Source: Candidatus Bathyarchaeota archaeon RBG_13_52_12 (GTDB taxonomy: Archaea; Thermoproteota; Bathyarchaeia; TCS64). From it: DNA of 12,605 bases. Location: contig MEZF01000023.1 in NCBI GenBank assembly GCA_001774245.1, positions 3,520 through 16,124 on the forward strand, given 5' to 3'. Positions 1 to 6,244 of the stretch are shown here, in pieces (within the stretch, counting starts at the first letter, position 1; every line of letters begins with the position of its first letter). Both the position numbers and the translations under genes were made by a program. Below the pieces are notes generated by a model. The model did not search any database. It saw only the letters and a list, made by a program, of their open reading frames with translations, and had not been told where the DNA came from.

Positions 1-359
1 TCACTCAGCTCCCCATAGTACTCGACGACGCATTAGAAGGAGTCCAGAAGACCAAAGAAATCAAGGAAATCTTCGCAAAGATAGGTATCTGGGCAGACGT
101 CGAGCGCGCTGACCGTAGGAAGGTACGCGCAGGCAGAGGAAACATGAGGGGAAGAGGCAAGAAAATAGGTAAAGGGCCCCTCATCGTGATTAATGAGGAT
201 AAGGGCGTTAGCTCAGCGGCGCGAAACCTACCAGGTGTCGATGTCACAGTACTAAGAAACCTCAACGCAGAGTTACTTGCCCCCGGAGCAAACGCCGGTA
301 GACTCGTCGTTTGGGCAAAATCAGCCTTTACCGCTCTTGACGAGACATGGGAGGCTTGA
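1..359 (+). CDS. rpl4: Large-subunit ribosomal protein uL4 (L4/L1e family), 3' part only
   Basis: This is the C-terminal 118 residues of uL4; the gene starts upstream of the window and the reading frame is open from base 3. The visible part begins TQLPIVLDDALEG and contains the family pattern RGRGKKIGKGPLIVI (encoded around 144-188), then AARNLPGV and a VLRNLNAELLAPG segment, all typical of the archaeal/eukaryotic L4 C-terminal half. In the family, uL4 binds 23S rRNA and sends a long loop to the constriction of the peptide exit tunnel; that loop would lie upstream of what is visible. The TGA stop is at 357-359, two bases before the preferred start of uL23, so the two genes are probably translationally coupled. 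The only in-frame ATG in view, at 144, is an internal methionine, not a start. Confidence 0.95.
   Translation, partial: TQLPIVLDDALEGVQKTKEIKEIFAKIGIWADVERADRRKVRAGRGNMRGRGKKIGKGPLIVINEDKGVSSAARNLPGVDVTVLRNLNAELLAPGANAGRLVVWAKSAFTALDETWEA
350..354 (+). promoter_or_regulatory. Ribosome binding site deciding the uL23 start
   Basis: GGAGG inside the last codons of uL4 lies 7 bases before the ATG at 362. It overlaps and follows the other in-frame ATG (347), so it can serve only the 362 start. Confidence 0.65.
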
Positions 360-361
360 CA

Positions 362-622
362 ATGCAAGCACACGATGTAATAATGTATCCGACTATGACC
401 GAACGCAGCGTATACATGATCGAGAACGAGAATAAGCTTATCTTCATAGTACACAGAGAAGCCGACAAGAAAGACATCGCTAAGGCAATCAAGGAACTTT
501 ATGAAGTCGAGGCGAAGGAAATCAACACGCTCATCGACAGAAATGGGAGGAAGAAGGCATTCATAAAGCTCAAGGAGGGCTTTAGCGCCTCAGAGCTTGC
601 TATCAAGCTCGGAATACTGTAG
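362..622 (+). CDS. rpl23: Large-subunit ribosomal protein uL23
   Basis: An 86-residue protein starting MQAHDVIMYPTMTERSV, with the family signature of a conserved P-x-x-TE near the N terminus, the N-K-L-I-F-I-V core strand, and the helix DIAKAIKELYEVEAKEINTL followed by GRKKAFIKL. The length matches archaeal uL23 (about 80-90 residues). uL23 sits at the exit of the peptide tunnel and is a docking site for SRP and the Sec translocon, which fits a cluster ending in secY. An in-frame ATG at 347 would add five residues (MGGLT) and overlap uL4; the start at 362 is preferred because a GGAGG lies 7 bases upstream and it begins just after the uL4 stop. Confidence 0.95.
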   Translation: MQAHDVIMYPTMTERSVYMIENENKLIFIVHREADKKDIAKAIKELYEVEAKEINTLIDRNGRKKAFIKLKEGFSASELAIKLGIL

Positions 623-631
623 GTGTGAAAA

Positions 632-1363
632 ATGGGAAAACGAGTCAAGGTACAACGCCGCGGACGTGGAACTCCCGTATTCCAGAGCGCACATACGGGC
701 AAGGTCGCTCAAGCAAGATACCCCGCCTTGGCGAACGAGTCGCTACACGGAACCATCAAGGATATTATCCATGAATCCGGAAGAGCCGCACCTCTCGCTG
801 TAATCGAACTCGTTAGCGGAGAGACCTTCTACTCAGTAGCACCCGAAGGTACTCACGTTAACCAGAACATAGTAATAGGCGCAGAGGCGCCCCTAAAAGT
901 CGGTAACATCATCCCCCTTGGAAAAGTTCCAGAGGGAACTCTTGTCAACAACCTTGAGATACAACCCGGAGACGGAGGCAGGATTGTCCGCGCATCAGGT
1001 ACATATGCTACAGTCATCGCCCATAACCTAGGCAAGACCGTCGTAAAGCTCCCATCAAAGAAGAGCATACTACTCCCCGAAAAGTCTCGGGCAACAATTG
1101 GCGTAATCTCAGGTGGAGGCCGACTAGAAAAGCCACGCCTCAAAGCAGGGGAAGGCCACCACGCCGCAAAATCAAACAACAAGGTCTACCCGGTAGCACA
1201 CGGCGTAAAGATGACTGCCGCCAGCCACCCACACGGTGGTGGTCGCCACAGGCGACCAGGTAAATCCACTACAGTAAGCCGCAATGCGCCACCAGGCGCC
1301 AAGGTCGGACTAATCGCCGCAAGAACTTCCGGAAGAGGCGGTACAAAACGCAAGAGGGAGTAA
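632..1363 (+). CDS. rpl2: Large-subunit ribosomal protein uL2
   Basis: A 243-residue uL2 beginning MGKRVKVQRRGRGTPVF, the archaeal N terminus. The RNA-binding OB-like domain covers roughly residues 35-115 and the SH3-like domain roughly 120-200. The C-terminal signature region reads MTAASHPHGGGRHRRPG (residues 194-210) followed by TTVSRNAPPGAKVG and a basic tail. uL2 binds 23S rRNA near the peptidyl-transferase centre and is needed for subunit association. The conserved histidine of the DHPHGGG motif is kept (H199), but the usual preceding M-N-x-V-D reads M-T-A-A-S. The gene starts 10 bases after uL23; an AGGTGTG stretch at 621-627 can serve as a ribosome binding site. The 41-base gap after it is one of the longer gaps in the cluster. 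Confidence 0.97.
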   Translation: MGKRVKVQRRGRGTPVFQSAHTGKVAQARYPALANESLHGTIKDIIHESGRAAPLAVIELVSGETFYSVAPEGTHVNQNIVIGAEAPLKVGNIIPLGKVPEGTLVNNLEIQPGDGGRIVRASGTYATVIAHNLGKTVVKLPSKKSILLPEKSRATIGVISGGGRLEKPRLKAGEGHHAAKSNNKVYPVAHGVKMTAASHPHGGGRHRRPGKSTTVSRNAPPGAKVGLIAARTSGRGGTKRKRE

Positions 1364-1404
1364 CCAACACGATTAAATAACGCGAAATGATGGAGTGAAG
1401 ACGA

Positions 1405-1788
1405 ATGCCAAAGAACTTCCAGTACCGGGGTCGAAGTGTAGATGACCTTAAGGCCATGTCGATGGACGAGTTCATCAACCTTCTACCTAGCCGAATGAGG
1501 AGAAGCCTTCGAAGGGGACTCAGCAACGAGCAAAGGATCATCCTAGAGCGCCTCAGACAGGACAATGGAAAACCCATCAAAACCCATTCAAGGGACATGG
1601 TCGTCCTCCCCGAAATGATAGGCAAGACCCTTCTCGTGCACAGCGGTCAAGAATTCGTGGAGGTTAGAATCAACGAGAAAATGCTCGGACACTACCTCGG
1701 AGAATTCGTGATAACTAACAAGCTCGTCCGCCATGGTAAGCCAGGAATCGGGGCATCAAGAAGCTCGATGTACATCCCACTGAAGTAA
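1405..1788 (+). CDS. rps19: Small-subunit ribosomal protein uS19
   Basis: A 127-residue uS19 of the archaeal/eukaryotic (S15e-like) form. It has an N-terminal extension with YRGRSVDDLKAMSMDEFINLLPSRMRRSL, then the core with THSRDMVVLPEMIGKTLLVHSGQEF and the C-terminal GEFVITNKLVRHGKPGIGASRSS. The GHYLGEF and H-x-x-PGIGAS elements are strong family marks. The protein sits in the head of the small subunit. A GGAGTGA at 1392-1398 is a ribosome binding site 6 bases before the ATG. The stop codon (1786-1788) lies inside a perfect inverted repeat, and 227 bases follow before the next gene, so this is probably the last gene of the upstream transcript. Confidence 0.97.
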   Translation: MPKNFQYRGRSVDDLKAMSMDEFINLLPSRMRRSLRRGLSNEQRIILERLRQDNGKPIKTHSRDMVVLPEMIGKTLLVHSGQEFVEVRINEKMLGHYLGEFVITNKLVRHGKPGIGASRSSMYIPLK

Positions 1789-1808
1789 AATTACTTCAGT
1801 TCCTTTTA
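1779..1808 (+). terminator. Possible terminator: inverted repeat over the uS19 stop codon plus a T run
   Basis: ACTGAAGTAA (1779-1788) is followed, after AA, by its exact reverse complement TTACTTCAGT (1791-1800), and then by TCCTTTT (1801-1807). The RNA could form a stem of about 9 pairs with a four-base loop, followed by a short U run. It falls at the only large gap in the cluster, which supports a role in ending or attenuating the uL4-uS19 transcript. Archaeal terminators depend mainly on T runs and often lack hairpins, so the stem could instead affect RNA stability. The T run is short. Confidence 0.45.
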
Positions 1809-1971
1809 GCCCATAATAAATTTCAAAACAAACTGCATAGTAATAATGCATATAAAATCTCCAGAAAAGAACTACTAAAAAACCTTCAAAATGATCCTCA
1901 TAATCAGTAAATAAAAAAGACTGATAATAATAGTCTATAGAATCACACCTCCCGCGAATTTAGATAACGTT

Positions 1972-1981
1972 TTTATATAAA
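1972..1981 (+). promoter_or_regulatory. TATA-box promoter for the uL22-secY gene run
   Basis: TTTATATAAA in an AT-rich stretch is a good match to the archaeal TATA box bound by TBP. Initiation 20-27 bases downstream would fall around 1998-2005, giving a leader of only 10-18 bases before the uL22 ATG at 2016, and a GGTG (2007-2010) in that leader can pair with 16S rRNA. The position at the end of the 227-base gap makes it the likely promoter of the downstream operon. The start site is inferred, not observed. Confidence 0.65.
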
Positions 1982-2015
1982 GTCCCGATTTCAAGTAAGG
2001 TCGAACGGTGCTCAT

Positions 2016-2477
2016 ATGCCATCCTGGAGATACTCGGTTACAGGTCTAGACCCAGACAAGACAGCGATAGCCAGCGGTAGGGATCTCAGGGTAAAACCAA
2101 AGACTGCCAGAGAGATCTGCAACTACATTAAAGGTATGAAGCTTGCCAATGCAAAGGAGACACTCCAACAAGTCGTCGAGTTAAAAAAGCCCGTCCCATA
2201 TTATAGATATAGGGGTAAGGTCCCCCACAGAAAGGAGTCCCAGGGCTTCGACGCAGGTAGATACCCGCAGAAGGCCGCTGGAGAGATCCTGAGGGTCCTC
2301 GACTCCGTCGAGGCGAACGCCGAATTCAAGGGGCTAGACACCGAAAATCTAAAGATCACACACATTGCGGCTCACAGAGGCCGCAGGATAAGGAAGTTCA
2401 TTCCGCGGGCCTTCGGAAGGGCCTCACCATACTTCCACCACCTTACACATATCGAGGTCGCTGTTGAGGAAGTGTAA
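2016..2477 (+). CDS. rpl22: Large-subunit ribosomal protein uL22
   Basis: A 153-residue uL22 with the archaeal start MPSWRYSVTGLDPDKTAIASGRDLRVKPKTAREICNYIKGM, written here only as a reading guide in parts: the Y-S-V-x-x-LDP-x-K-T-A-x-A-S-G-R-x-L-R pattern is characteristic. The tunnel-lining hairpin is around residues 100-140 and includes THIAAHRGRRIRKFIPRAFG, with its basic tip. The C terminus THIEVAVEEV completes the fold. uL22 spans the large subunit, and its hairpin contacts uL4 at the narrow part of the exit tunnel. This is the first gene after the AT-rich gap and its promoter. Its stop is two bases before the uS3 TTG start. Confidence 0.97.
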   Translation: MPSWRYSVTGLDPDKTAIASGRDLRVKPKTAREICNYIKGMKLANAKETLQQVVELKKPVPYYRYRGKVPHRKESQGFDAGRYPQKAAGEILRVLDSVEANAEFKGLDTENLKITHIAAHRGRRIRKFIPRAFGRASPYFHHLTHIEVAVEEV

Positions 2478-2479
2478 GC

Positions 2480-3343
2480 TTGTCAGTAGTCAAGAGAATC
2501 ATCCGAGACTGTAAGGAGCGCATGGCGGTCGACGAGCTCCTTCAAAAGGAGTTCGAGGAAGCCGGTTACGGCGGGATCACACTAACAAAAACACCGCTTG
2601 GCGCCCAGATCAACCTATACACGATGAGGCCTGGCAGGGTAATAGGTAAGAGAGGCAGGGCTATCAAGGACGCCTCCGAGAAACTAGAGCGCAAGATCGG
2701 CTTGGTAAACCCCCAGATCACGGTTGTAGAGATGGAGTTTCCGGAGCTCAACGCCCATATAATGGCGGCGAGAGTCGCGAACGCCCTCGAGCGCGGCGTC
2801 CACTTCCGCAGGAGCATGTTCTGGAGCCTACGCAGAATTATGGACAGTGGCGCACTAGGCTGCGAGATCATACTCAAGGGCCCAATAAGAAGTGCGAGAG
2901 CAAGATTCGAGAAAGTTAGCGAAGGATATATACCAAAGGCTGGCGAACCGTCGAAGAGATACCTCCGCCACGCCACCATTCACGTTAAACAGAAGAGGGG
3001 CATCCTCGGAGTAACAGTTAACATCGTCCCACCGGACGCGAAATTCCCGGACAAGATCACACTCAAGGACCTCCCAGAAATCGAGTACCCCGAAGAAGAG
3101 GTCTACATGCCAGAGGGAGTAGAGCCTGACACAGAGCAGCCCACTCCAACGGTACAGGCAGGACAATCCACAGAGCAACCTACAGAGGCCGCAGAAGAAA
3201 TCACAGTCGGGGTAAAACCGGAAGAGGCAACAGTAGAGCATACACCTGCATCGTCGGAGACCGAGGCAACACCCGAAAATAAAGTTGAAGAAGAGTCCAA
3301 GAATGAGATGGACGTACCCAAAGAGGATAAGGAGGAGAACTAG
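2480..3343 (+). CDS. rps3: Small-subunit ribosomal protein uS3 with a long acidic C-terminal tail
   Basis: A 287-residue uS3. The KH domain has the loop IGKRGRAI (G56-K-R-G59), and the C-terminal S3 domain holds GALGCEIILKGPIRSARA (about residues 124-141) and the end pattern HVKQKRGILGVTV (about 168-180). uS3 lines the mRNA entry channel in the small-subunit head. The folded core ends near residue 200. The remaining ~85 residues, from about 3080 on, are rich in Glu, Pro, Thr, Ala and Lys, look disordered, and have no ribosomal domain I can recognise. The start is TTG at 2480, giving M-S-V-V-K-R; no in-frame ATG lies between it and the KH domain that would keep a complete N terminus. The stop abuts the TTG of uL29. 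Confidence 0.95.
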   Translation: MSVVKRIIRDCKERMAVDELLQKEFEEAGYGGITLTKTPLGAQINLYTMRPGRVIGKRGRAIKDASEKLERKIGLVNPQITVVEMEFPELNAHIMAARVANALERGVHFRRSMFWSLRRIMDSGALGCEIILKGPIRSARARFEKVSEGYIPKAGEPSKRYLRHATIHVKQKRGILGVTVNIVPPDAKFPDKITLKDLPEIEYPEEEVYMPEGVEPDTEQPTPTVQAGQSTEQPTEAAEEITVGVKPEEATVEHTPASSETEATPENKVEEESKNEMDVPKEDKEEN

Positions 3344-3550
3344 TTGCCGATAGTAAGACTCGATGAAGTTAGGGAGATGACCTCAGAACAGAGGTTGCAG
3401 AAAATCACCGAGTTGAAGACCGAGCTCTCCAAGATCAGGACACTAATCAATGCAGGCGGGTCTGTTGAAAACCCCGGTAGGTCCAAAGCCATAAGGAAAG
3501 CAATAGCGAGGATAGAGACCGTCATCCACGAGGAGGCGTTTAAGCAATGA
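3344..3550 (+). CDS. rpl29: Large-subunit ribosomal protein uL29
   Basis: A 68-residue all-helical protein starting MPIVRLDEVREMTSEQRLQK, with ELKTELSKIRTLINAGGSVENPGR in the turn between two long helices and the final helix IRKAIARIETVIHE, as in the L29/L35 family. uL29 lies next to uL23 at the tunnel exit. The start is TTG, directly after the uS3 TAG stop, with a GGAGGAG ribosome binding site at 3331-3337, 6 bases upstream. Its TGA stop overlaps the ATG of the next gene by four bases (ATGA), which suggests coupled translation. Confidence 0.93.
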   Translation: MPIVRLDEVREMTSEQRLQKITELKTELSKIRTLINAGGSVENPGRSKAIRKAIARIETVIHEEAFKQ

Positions 3551-3831
3551 CGCCGGTCACCGCTGAGAACATCAACCGCCACGAGCTCATCGGACTCAAT
3601 GCGAGGGTCAGTGGTGGCAACAACAAGAGCCAGAAAAAGATCAAGGGATCAATAGTAGCAGAGACGCGAAACACCCTGACACTAAGCAACGGGAAAAAAG
3701 AGAAGACCGTGTCGAAGGGTGAGGCGTCGTTCATTTTCAACCTTGGTGGAACCTTGGTTGAGGTAAAGGGAAAAACCCTCATAGGTCGACCAGAAGACCG
3801 CGTAAAGAAGAAGTCGAAACGAGATTGGTAG
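3547..3831 (+). CDS. rnp1: RNase P protein component 1 (p29/Rpp29, Rnp1)
   Basis: A 94-residue protein matching the archaeal Rpp29 family. An N-terminal segment NINRHELIGLNARV leads into an Sm-like beta barrel: KIKGSIVAETRNTLTLSNG, then KTVSKGEASFIFNL and GKTLIGRPEDRVKKKSKRDW. The I-G-x-x-x-x-V, G-x-I-V-x-E-T-x-N-T-L and L-x-G-R-P-E-x-R elements are diagnostic. In known archaea p29 pairs with p21 and supports the catalytic RNA that cuts tRNA 5' leaders. Placement between uL29 and uS17 is the usual archaeal one. No SUI1-type gene lies before it, unlike in several euryarchaeal clusters. It starts in a 4-base overlap with uL29. Confidence 0.93.
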   Translation: MTPVTAENINRHELIGLNARVSGGNNKSQKKIKGSIVAETRNTLTLSNGKKEKTVSKGEASFIFNLGGTLVEVKGKTLIGRPEDRVKKKSKRDW

Positions 3832-3846
3832 GGCGAGAACGTTTTG

Positions 3847-4161
3847 ATGAGCCTAAAGAGACCCGAGAACGAGTGTAGTGACCCAGACTGCCCATTCCAT
3901 GGCTCCCTAGCGGTGAGGGGGCGTGTATTGGACGGTGTGGTGGTTAGCGACAGGATGTTGAAATCCGTCGTTATCCGCATCAACTACACCAGATTCAACA
4001 GGAAATACGAGCGCTACGCGCGAGCGAGCAGCCGCATCACCGCACACAACCCCCCGTGCATCAACGCAAAGAAGGGCGAGAGAGTCCGTGTCGCTGAGTG
4101 CAGGCCACTAAGCAAGACAAAGTCCTTCTGCGTCGTGGAAAAACTAGCTGAGGAGGCGTGA
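3847..4161 (+). CDS. rps17: Small-subunit ribosomal protein uS17
   Basis: A 104-residue uS17 (S11e type) with the archaeal N-terminal motif ECSDPDCPFHG (C10 and C15), then the OB-fold RGRVLDGVVVSDRMLKSVVIRINYTRF and the C-terminal GERVRVAECRPLSKTKSFCVVEK, where RPLSKTKSF is the family signature. It binds 16S rRNA early in small-subunit assembly. A TTG at 3844 immediately precedes the ATG at 3847 and would add one residue; ATG is preferred as the stronger start codon. A weak purine-rich site (GGGCGAG, 3831-3837) lies 9 bases upstream. The gap to uL14 is four bases. Confidence 0.95.
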   Translation: MSLKRPENECSDPDCPFHGSLAVRGRVLDGVVVSDRMLKSVVIRINYTRFNRKYERYARASSRITAHNPPCINAKKGERVRVAECRPLSKTKSFCVVEKLAEEA

Positions 4162-4165
4162 TCGG

Positions 4166-4585
4166 ATGAGTAAAAGGATGAAGAGGAGAGTTGCACCTCG
4201 GCGTAAAATAAGCGGAGGCTTAACTTCAGGCTCTGTCTTCATCTGCGCTGATAACAGTGGTGCACGTGTGCTGCGCCTCATCCAGGTGCTTGGCTACAAG
4301 GGCCGACGACGGAGACTCTGTATAGCTAGCGTCGGCGATTTAATTATGGTCAGCTGTCGCGAGGGGACTCCCGAGATGAGGAGGCAGATGTTCAACGCAG
4401 TCATTGTCCGCCAGAGGAAACCCTACCTGAGAAAGGATGGCACCTGGATACAGTTCGAGGACAATGCAGCCGTTATACTAACCCCCGAGGGAACTCTCAG
4501 GGGCTCAGACGTGAAGGGACCAGTTGCAAAGGAAGCAGTGGAGCGCTTCGCCCGCCTCGGAACTACTGCGAGGATGGTAGTTTAA
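4166..4585 (+). CDS. rpl14: Large-subunit ribosomal protein uL14
   Basis: A 139-residue uL14 with the five-stranded barrel: GSVFICADNSGARVLRLIQVLGYKG (about residues 22-46), GDLIMVSCREGTPEMRRQMFNAVIVRQRKPY (about 57-87), and GTWIQFEDNAAVILTPEGTLRGSDVKGPVAKE. The CADNSGA pattern and the EDNAAVIL motif are strong marks. uL14 forms an intersubunit bridge, and its surface is the docking site of the anti-association factor aIF6. GGAGG at 4152-4156 sits 9 bases before the ATG. A second in-frame ATG at 4178 would give a slightly shorter protein; the first is better placed relative to the ribosome binding site. The stop codon abuts the uL24 start with no gap. Confidence 0.96.
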   Translation: MSKRMKRRVAPRRKISGGLTSGSVFICADNSGARVLRLIQVLGYKGRRRRLCIASVGDLIMVSCREGTPEMRRQMFNAVIVRQRKPYLRKDGTWIQFEDNAAVILTPEGTLRGSDVKGPVAKEAVERFARLGTTARMVV

Positions 4586-4969
4586 ATGAATAAGGTAGGT
4601 AATACGAAACCCTCCACGGTGAGGAAACAGCAGAAAAACGCACCGATTCAGATCAGGAGGCGATACATCTCTGCACCACTCTCACCCAACCTCAAATCAC
4701 AGTTCGGCGCAAGGACCATGTCAGTTGTGGAGAACGATACAGTCTCCATAACGAAGGGGGACAGAAAACTCACAGAGGGAAAGGTCATCAGGGTCAACAC
4801 AAAGACCTCCAAGGTCTACATTGAGGGAGTGACCAGGACCCGCTTGGACGGGTCGACCGTTCAGATCCCGATACGCGCCGAAAATGTAATGATCACGAAG
4901 CTCAACCTCGACGACGACTGGAGAAAGAAGATCATCGAGAGGAAGGGCTTCAAGGCTAAGGAGGAGTAG
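4586..4969 (+). CDS. rpl24: Large-subunit ribosomal protein uL24
   Basis: A 127-residue uL24 (L26e type). The archaeal N terminus contains RRRYISAPLSPNLKSQFGARTMSV (about residues 24-47), with the S-A-P-L-S-x-x-L and R-x-M-x-V elements. The KOW motif follows, NDTVSITKGDRKLTEGKVIRV (about 50-70), and then IPIRAENVMITKLNLDD and a C-terminal helix. uL24 is an early 23S assembly protein near the tunnel exit. The gene begins immediately after the uL14 stop. The KOW region reads GDRKLTEGKV, a mild variation on the common G-D-F-K-G-x-E-G-K-V. The stop is two bases from the eS4 start. Confidence 0.95.
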   Translation: MNKVGNTKPSTVRKQQKNAPIQIRRRYISAPLSPNLKSQFGARTMSVVENDTVSITKGDRKLTEGKVIRVNTKTSKVYIEGVTRTRLDGSTVQIPIRAENVMITKLNLDDDWRKKIIERKGFKAKEE

Positions 4970-4971
4970 AA

Positions 4972-5703
4972 ATGGGTAGAAAAGGACCAACAAGACACAT
5001 GAAGAGGCAGCAAGCACCGACGTTCTGGACCATCCACAGGAAGGAGAACGTCTGGTCCATAAACACGAGCCCAGGCCCACACAACTTCGGTAACTCGATA
5101 CCTGTCACGATTCTACTCCGCGACATGTTAGGCTACGCCTCGACCCGTAGGGAAGCCTCTATGATAGCCAAGCAGGGTAAGATAAAGATCGACGGGAAGC
5201 CACGCCTCAACGAAAAGTTCCCAGTCGGCTTAATGGACGTAGTATCTTTACCAGAAGCTGGTGAGAGCTATCGCATTCTACCTGCGAAGGGGGGTCGCTT
5301 AACCCTACATCAGATCAAAGGTGAAGAGACTAGTTTCAAACTCTGCAGGATCATCGGCAAAACGACGCTCAGGAACAATGTTACCCAACTCAGGCTCCAC
5401 GACGGGAGGACACTCAATGTACCAACGGAGAGTCCATATAAGGTCAACGATGTCTTGAAAATCAAGGTTCCGTCGCAACAGATCGTAGAACACATCCCCT
5501 TCAAGGATCAGTTGCAGATTGTCATCACGGGCGGAAGATCCCAGGGAGAAACTGGGATAATAATCGGCTTCGGTGATGAACCAGGCTGGAAGAAGACGGC
5601 GACTATACGGACGCCGAAGGGAGAGGACATACGCACCTTAACAAAGTACGTCTTCCCTATCGGGACAACGCAGTCGCTGATATCACTACCGGAGAGTCAA
5701 TGA
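4972..5703 (+). CDS. rps4e: Small-subunit ribosomal protein eS4
   Basis: A 243-residue eS4, a family restricted to archaea and eukaryotes. The N terminus MGRKGPTRHMKRQQAPTFW matches the family R-K-G-P-x-x-H-x-K-R-x-x-A-P. An S4 RNA-binding domain lies around residues 43-105 (STRREASMIAKQGKIKIDGKPR), a central domain around 95-170 has RLHDGRTLNV, and a KOW-type segment at about 180-200 reads VITGGRSQGETGIIIGF. It binds 16S rRNA in the small-subunit body. The stop is followed after one base by the uL5 ATG. A GAGGAG near 4962-4967 at the end of uL24 serves as ribosome binding site. Confidence 0.96.
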   Translation: MGRKGPTRHMKRQQAPTFWTIHRKENVWSINTSPGPHNFGNSIPVTILLRDMLGYASTRREASMIAKQGKIKIDGKPRLNEKFPVGLMDVVSLPEAGESYRILPAKGGRLTLHQIKGEETSFKLCRIIGKTTLRNNVTQLRLHDGRTLNVPTESPYKVNDVLKIKVPSQQIVEHIPFKDQLQIVITGGRSQGETGIIIGFGDEPGWKKTATIRTPKGEDIRTLTKYVFPIGTTQSLISLPESQ

Positions 5704-5704
5704 T

Positions 5705-6244
5705 ATGTCAACCGAAATCGTAGAGACCAACCCCATGAGGGCTCTAAGGATCGGTAAGGTCGTGGTCAACATGGGTGTGGGCGCCTCGGGCGACCCCCTA
5801 GATCATGCACAAACCATCATGGAGCAACTTACAGGGCAGAAACCCTGCCAACGACTCGCGAAGCAGACCATCAGGGGCTTCAACATAAGGAAGAGAGAAC
5901 CCATAGCCTGTATGGTTACGCTCCGTGGAGAGAAAGCCGAGTCGTTTCTCGGAAAAGCGTTCGTAGCGGTAAATAAAAAGATCAACCCACATAGCTTCGA
6001 CAAGTGGGGTAACTTCGCATTCGGCATAAAGGAGCACATAGATATCCCGGGAACCAGGTACGACCCTAACCTAGGAATAACAGGTTTAGACGTGATAGTA
6101 ACAGTTGAGCGCCCAGGGTACCATATTGACGAGAAGAAACACGCCAGAGGGAAAGTCGGGAGCAACCAAACGGTAACACCTGAAGAGTCCATGGCGTTCA
6201 TAAGAACAAAGTTTGGCATCGAGGTGGTTGTAGCCAATGAGTGA
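5705..6244 (+). CDS. rpl5: Large-subunit ribosomal protein uL5
   Basis: A 179-residue uL5 beginning MSTEIVETNPMRALRIGKVVVNMGVGASGD, with the family hallmark V-V-N-x-G-V-G, then GQKPCQRLAKQTIRGFNIRKREPIACMVTLRG and FGIKEHIDIPGTRYDPNLGITGLDVIVTVERPG, where the I-D-x-P-G-x-x-Y-D-P-x-x-G-I-x-G-x-D segment is typical. uL5 binds 5S rRNA in the central protuberance together with uL18, encoded seven genes downstream, and touches the small-subunit head. Its last codons overlap the start of uS14 by 8 bases (6237-6244). Confidence 0.97.
   Translation: MSTEIVETNPMRALRIGKVVVNMGVGASGDPLDHAQTIMEQLTGQKPCQRLAKQTIRGFNIRKREPIACMVTLRGEKAESFLGKAFVAVNKKINPHSFDKWGNFAFGIKEHIDIPGTRYDPNLGITGLDVIVTVERPGYHIDEKKHARGKVGSNQTVTPEESMAFIRTKFGIEVVVANE

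Noticed and set aside
347..361. ATG at 347 as the start of uL23
   Set aside because: It would add MGGLT, is not followed by a family-like residue pattern, and lies at the start of the GGAGG that fits the ATG at 362.
1372..1380. ATTAAATAA before uS19 as a promoter
   Set aside because: A weak TATA match only about 30 bases before the start, in a 41-base gap, with a good ribosome binding site; it is more likely just an AT-rich spacer.
1891..1914. A seven-codon reading frame (MILIISK) in the uS19-uL22 gap
   Set aside because: It has no ribosome binding site and is too short and AT-rich to distinguish from chance.
2566..2979. Open reading frames antisense to uS3, uL5, uL2, eL32, eL19 and uS5 (for example 2566-2979 and 5803-6282 on the - strand)
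   Set aside because: They mirror strongly conserved ribosomal genes on the + strand, show no recognisable domain and have no ribosome binding site of note. They arise from codon composition.
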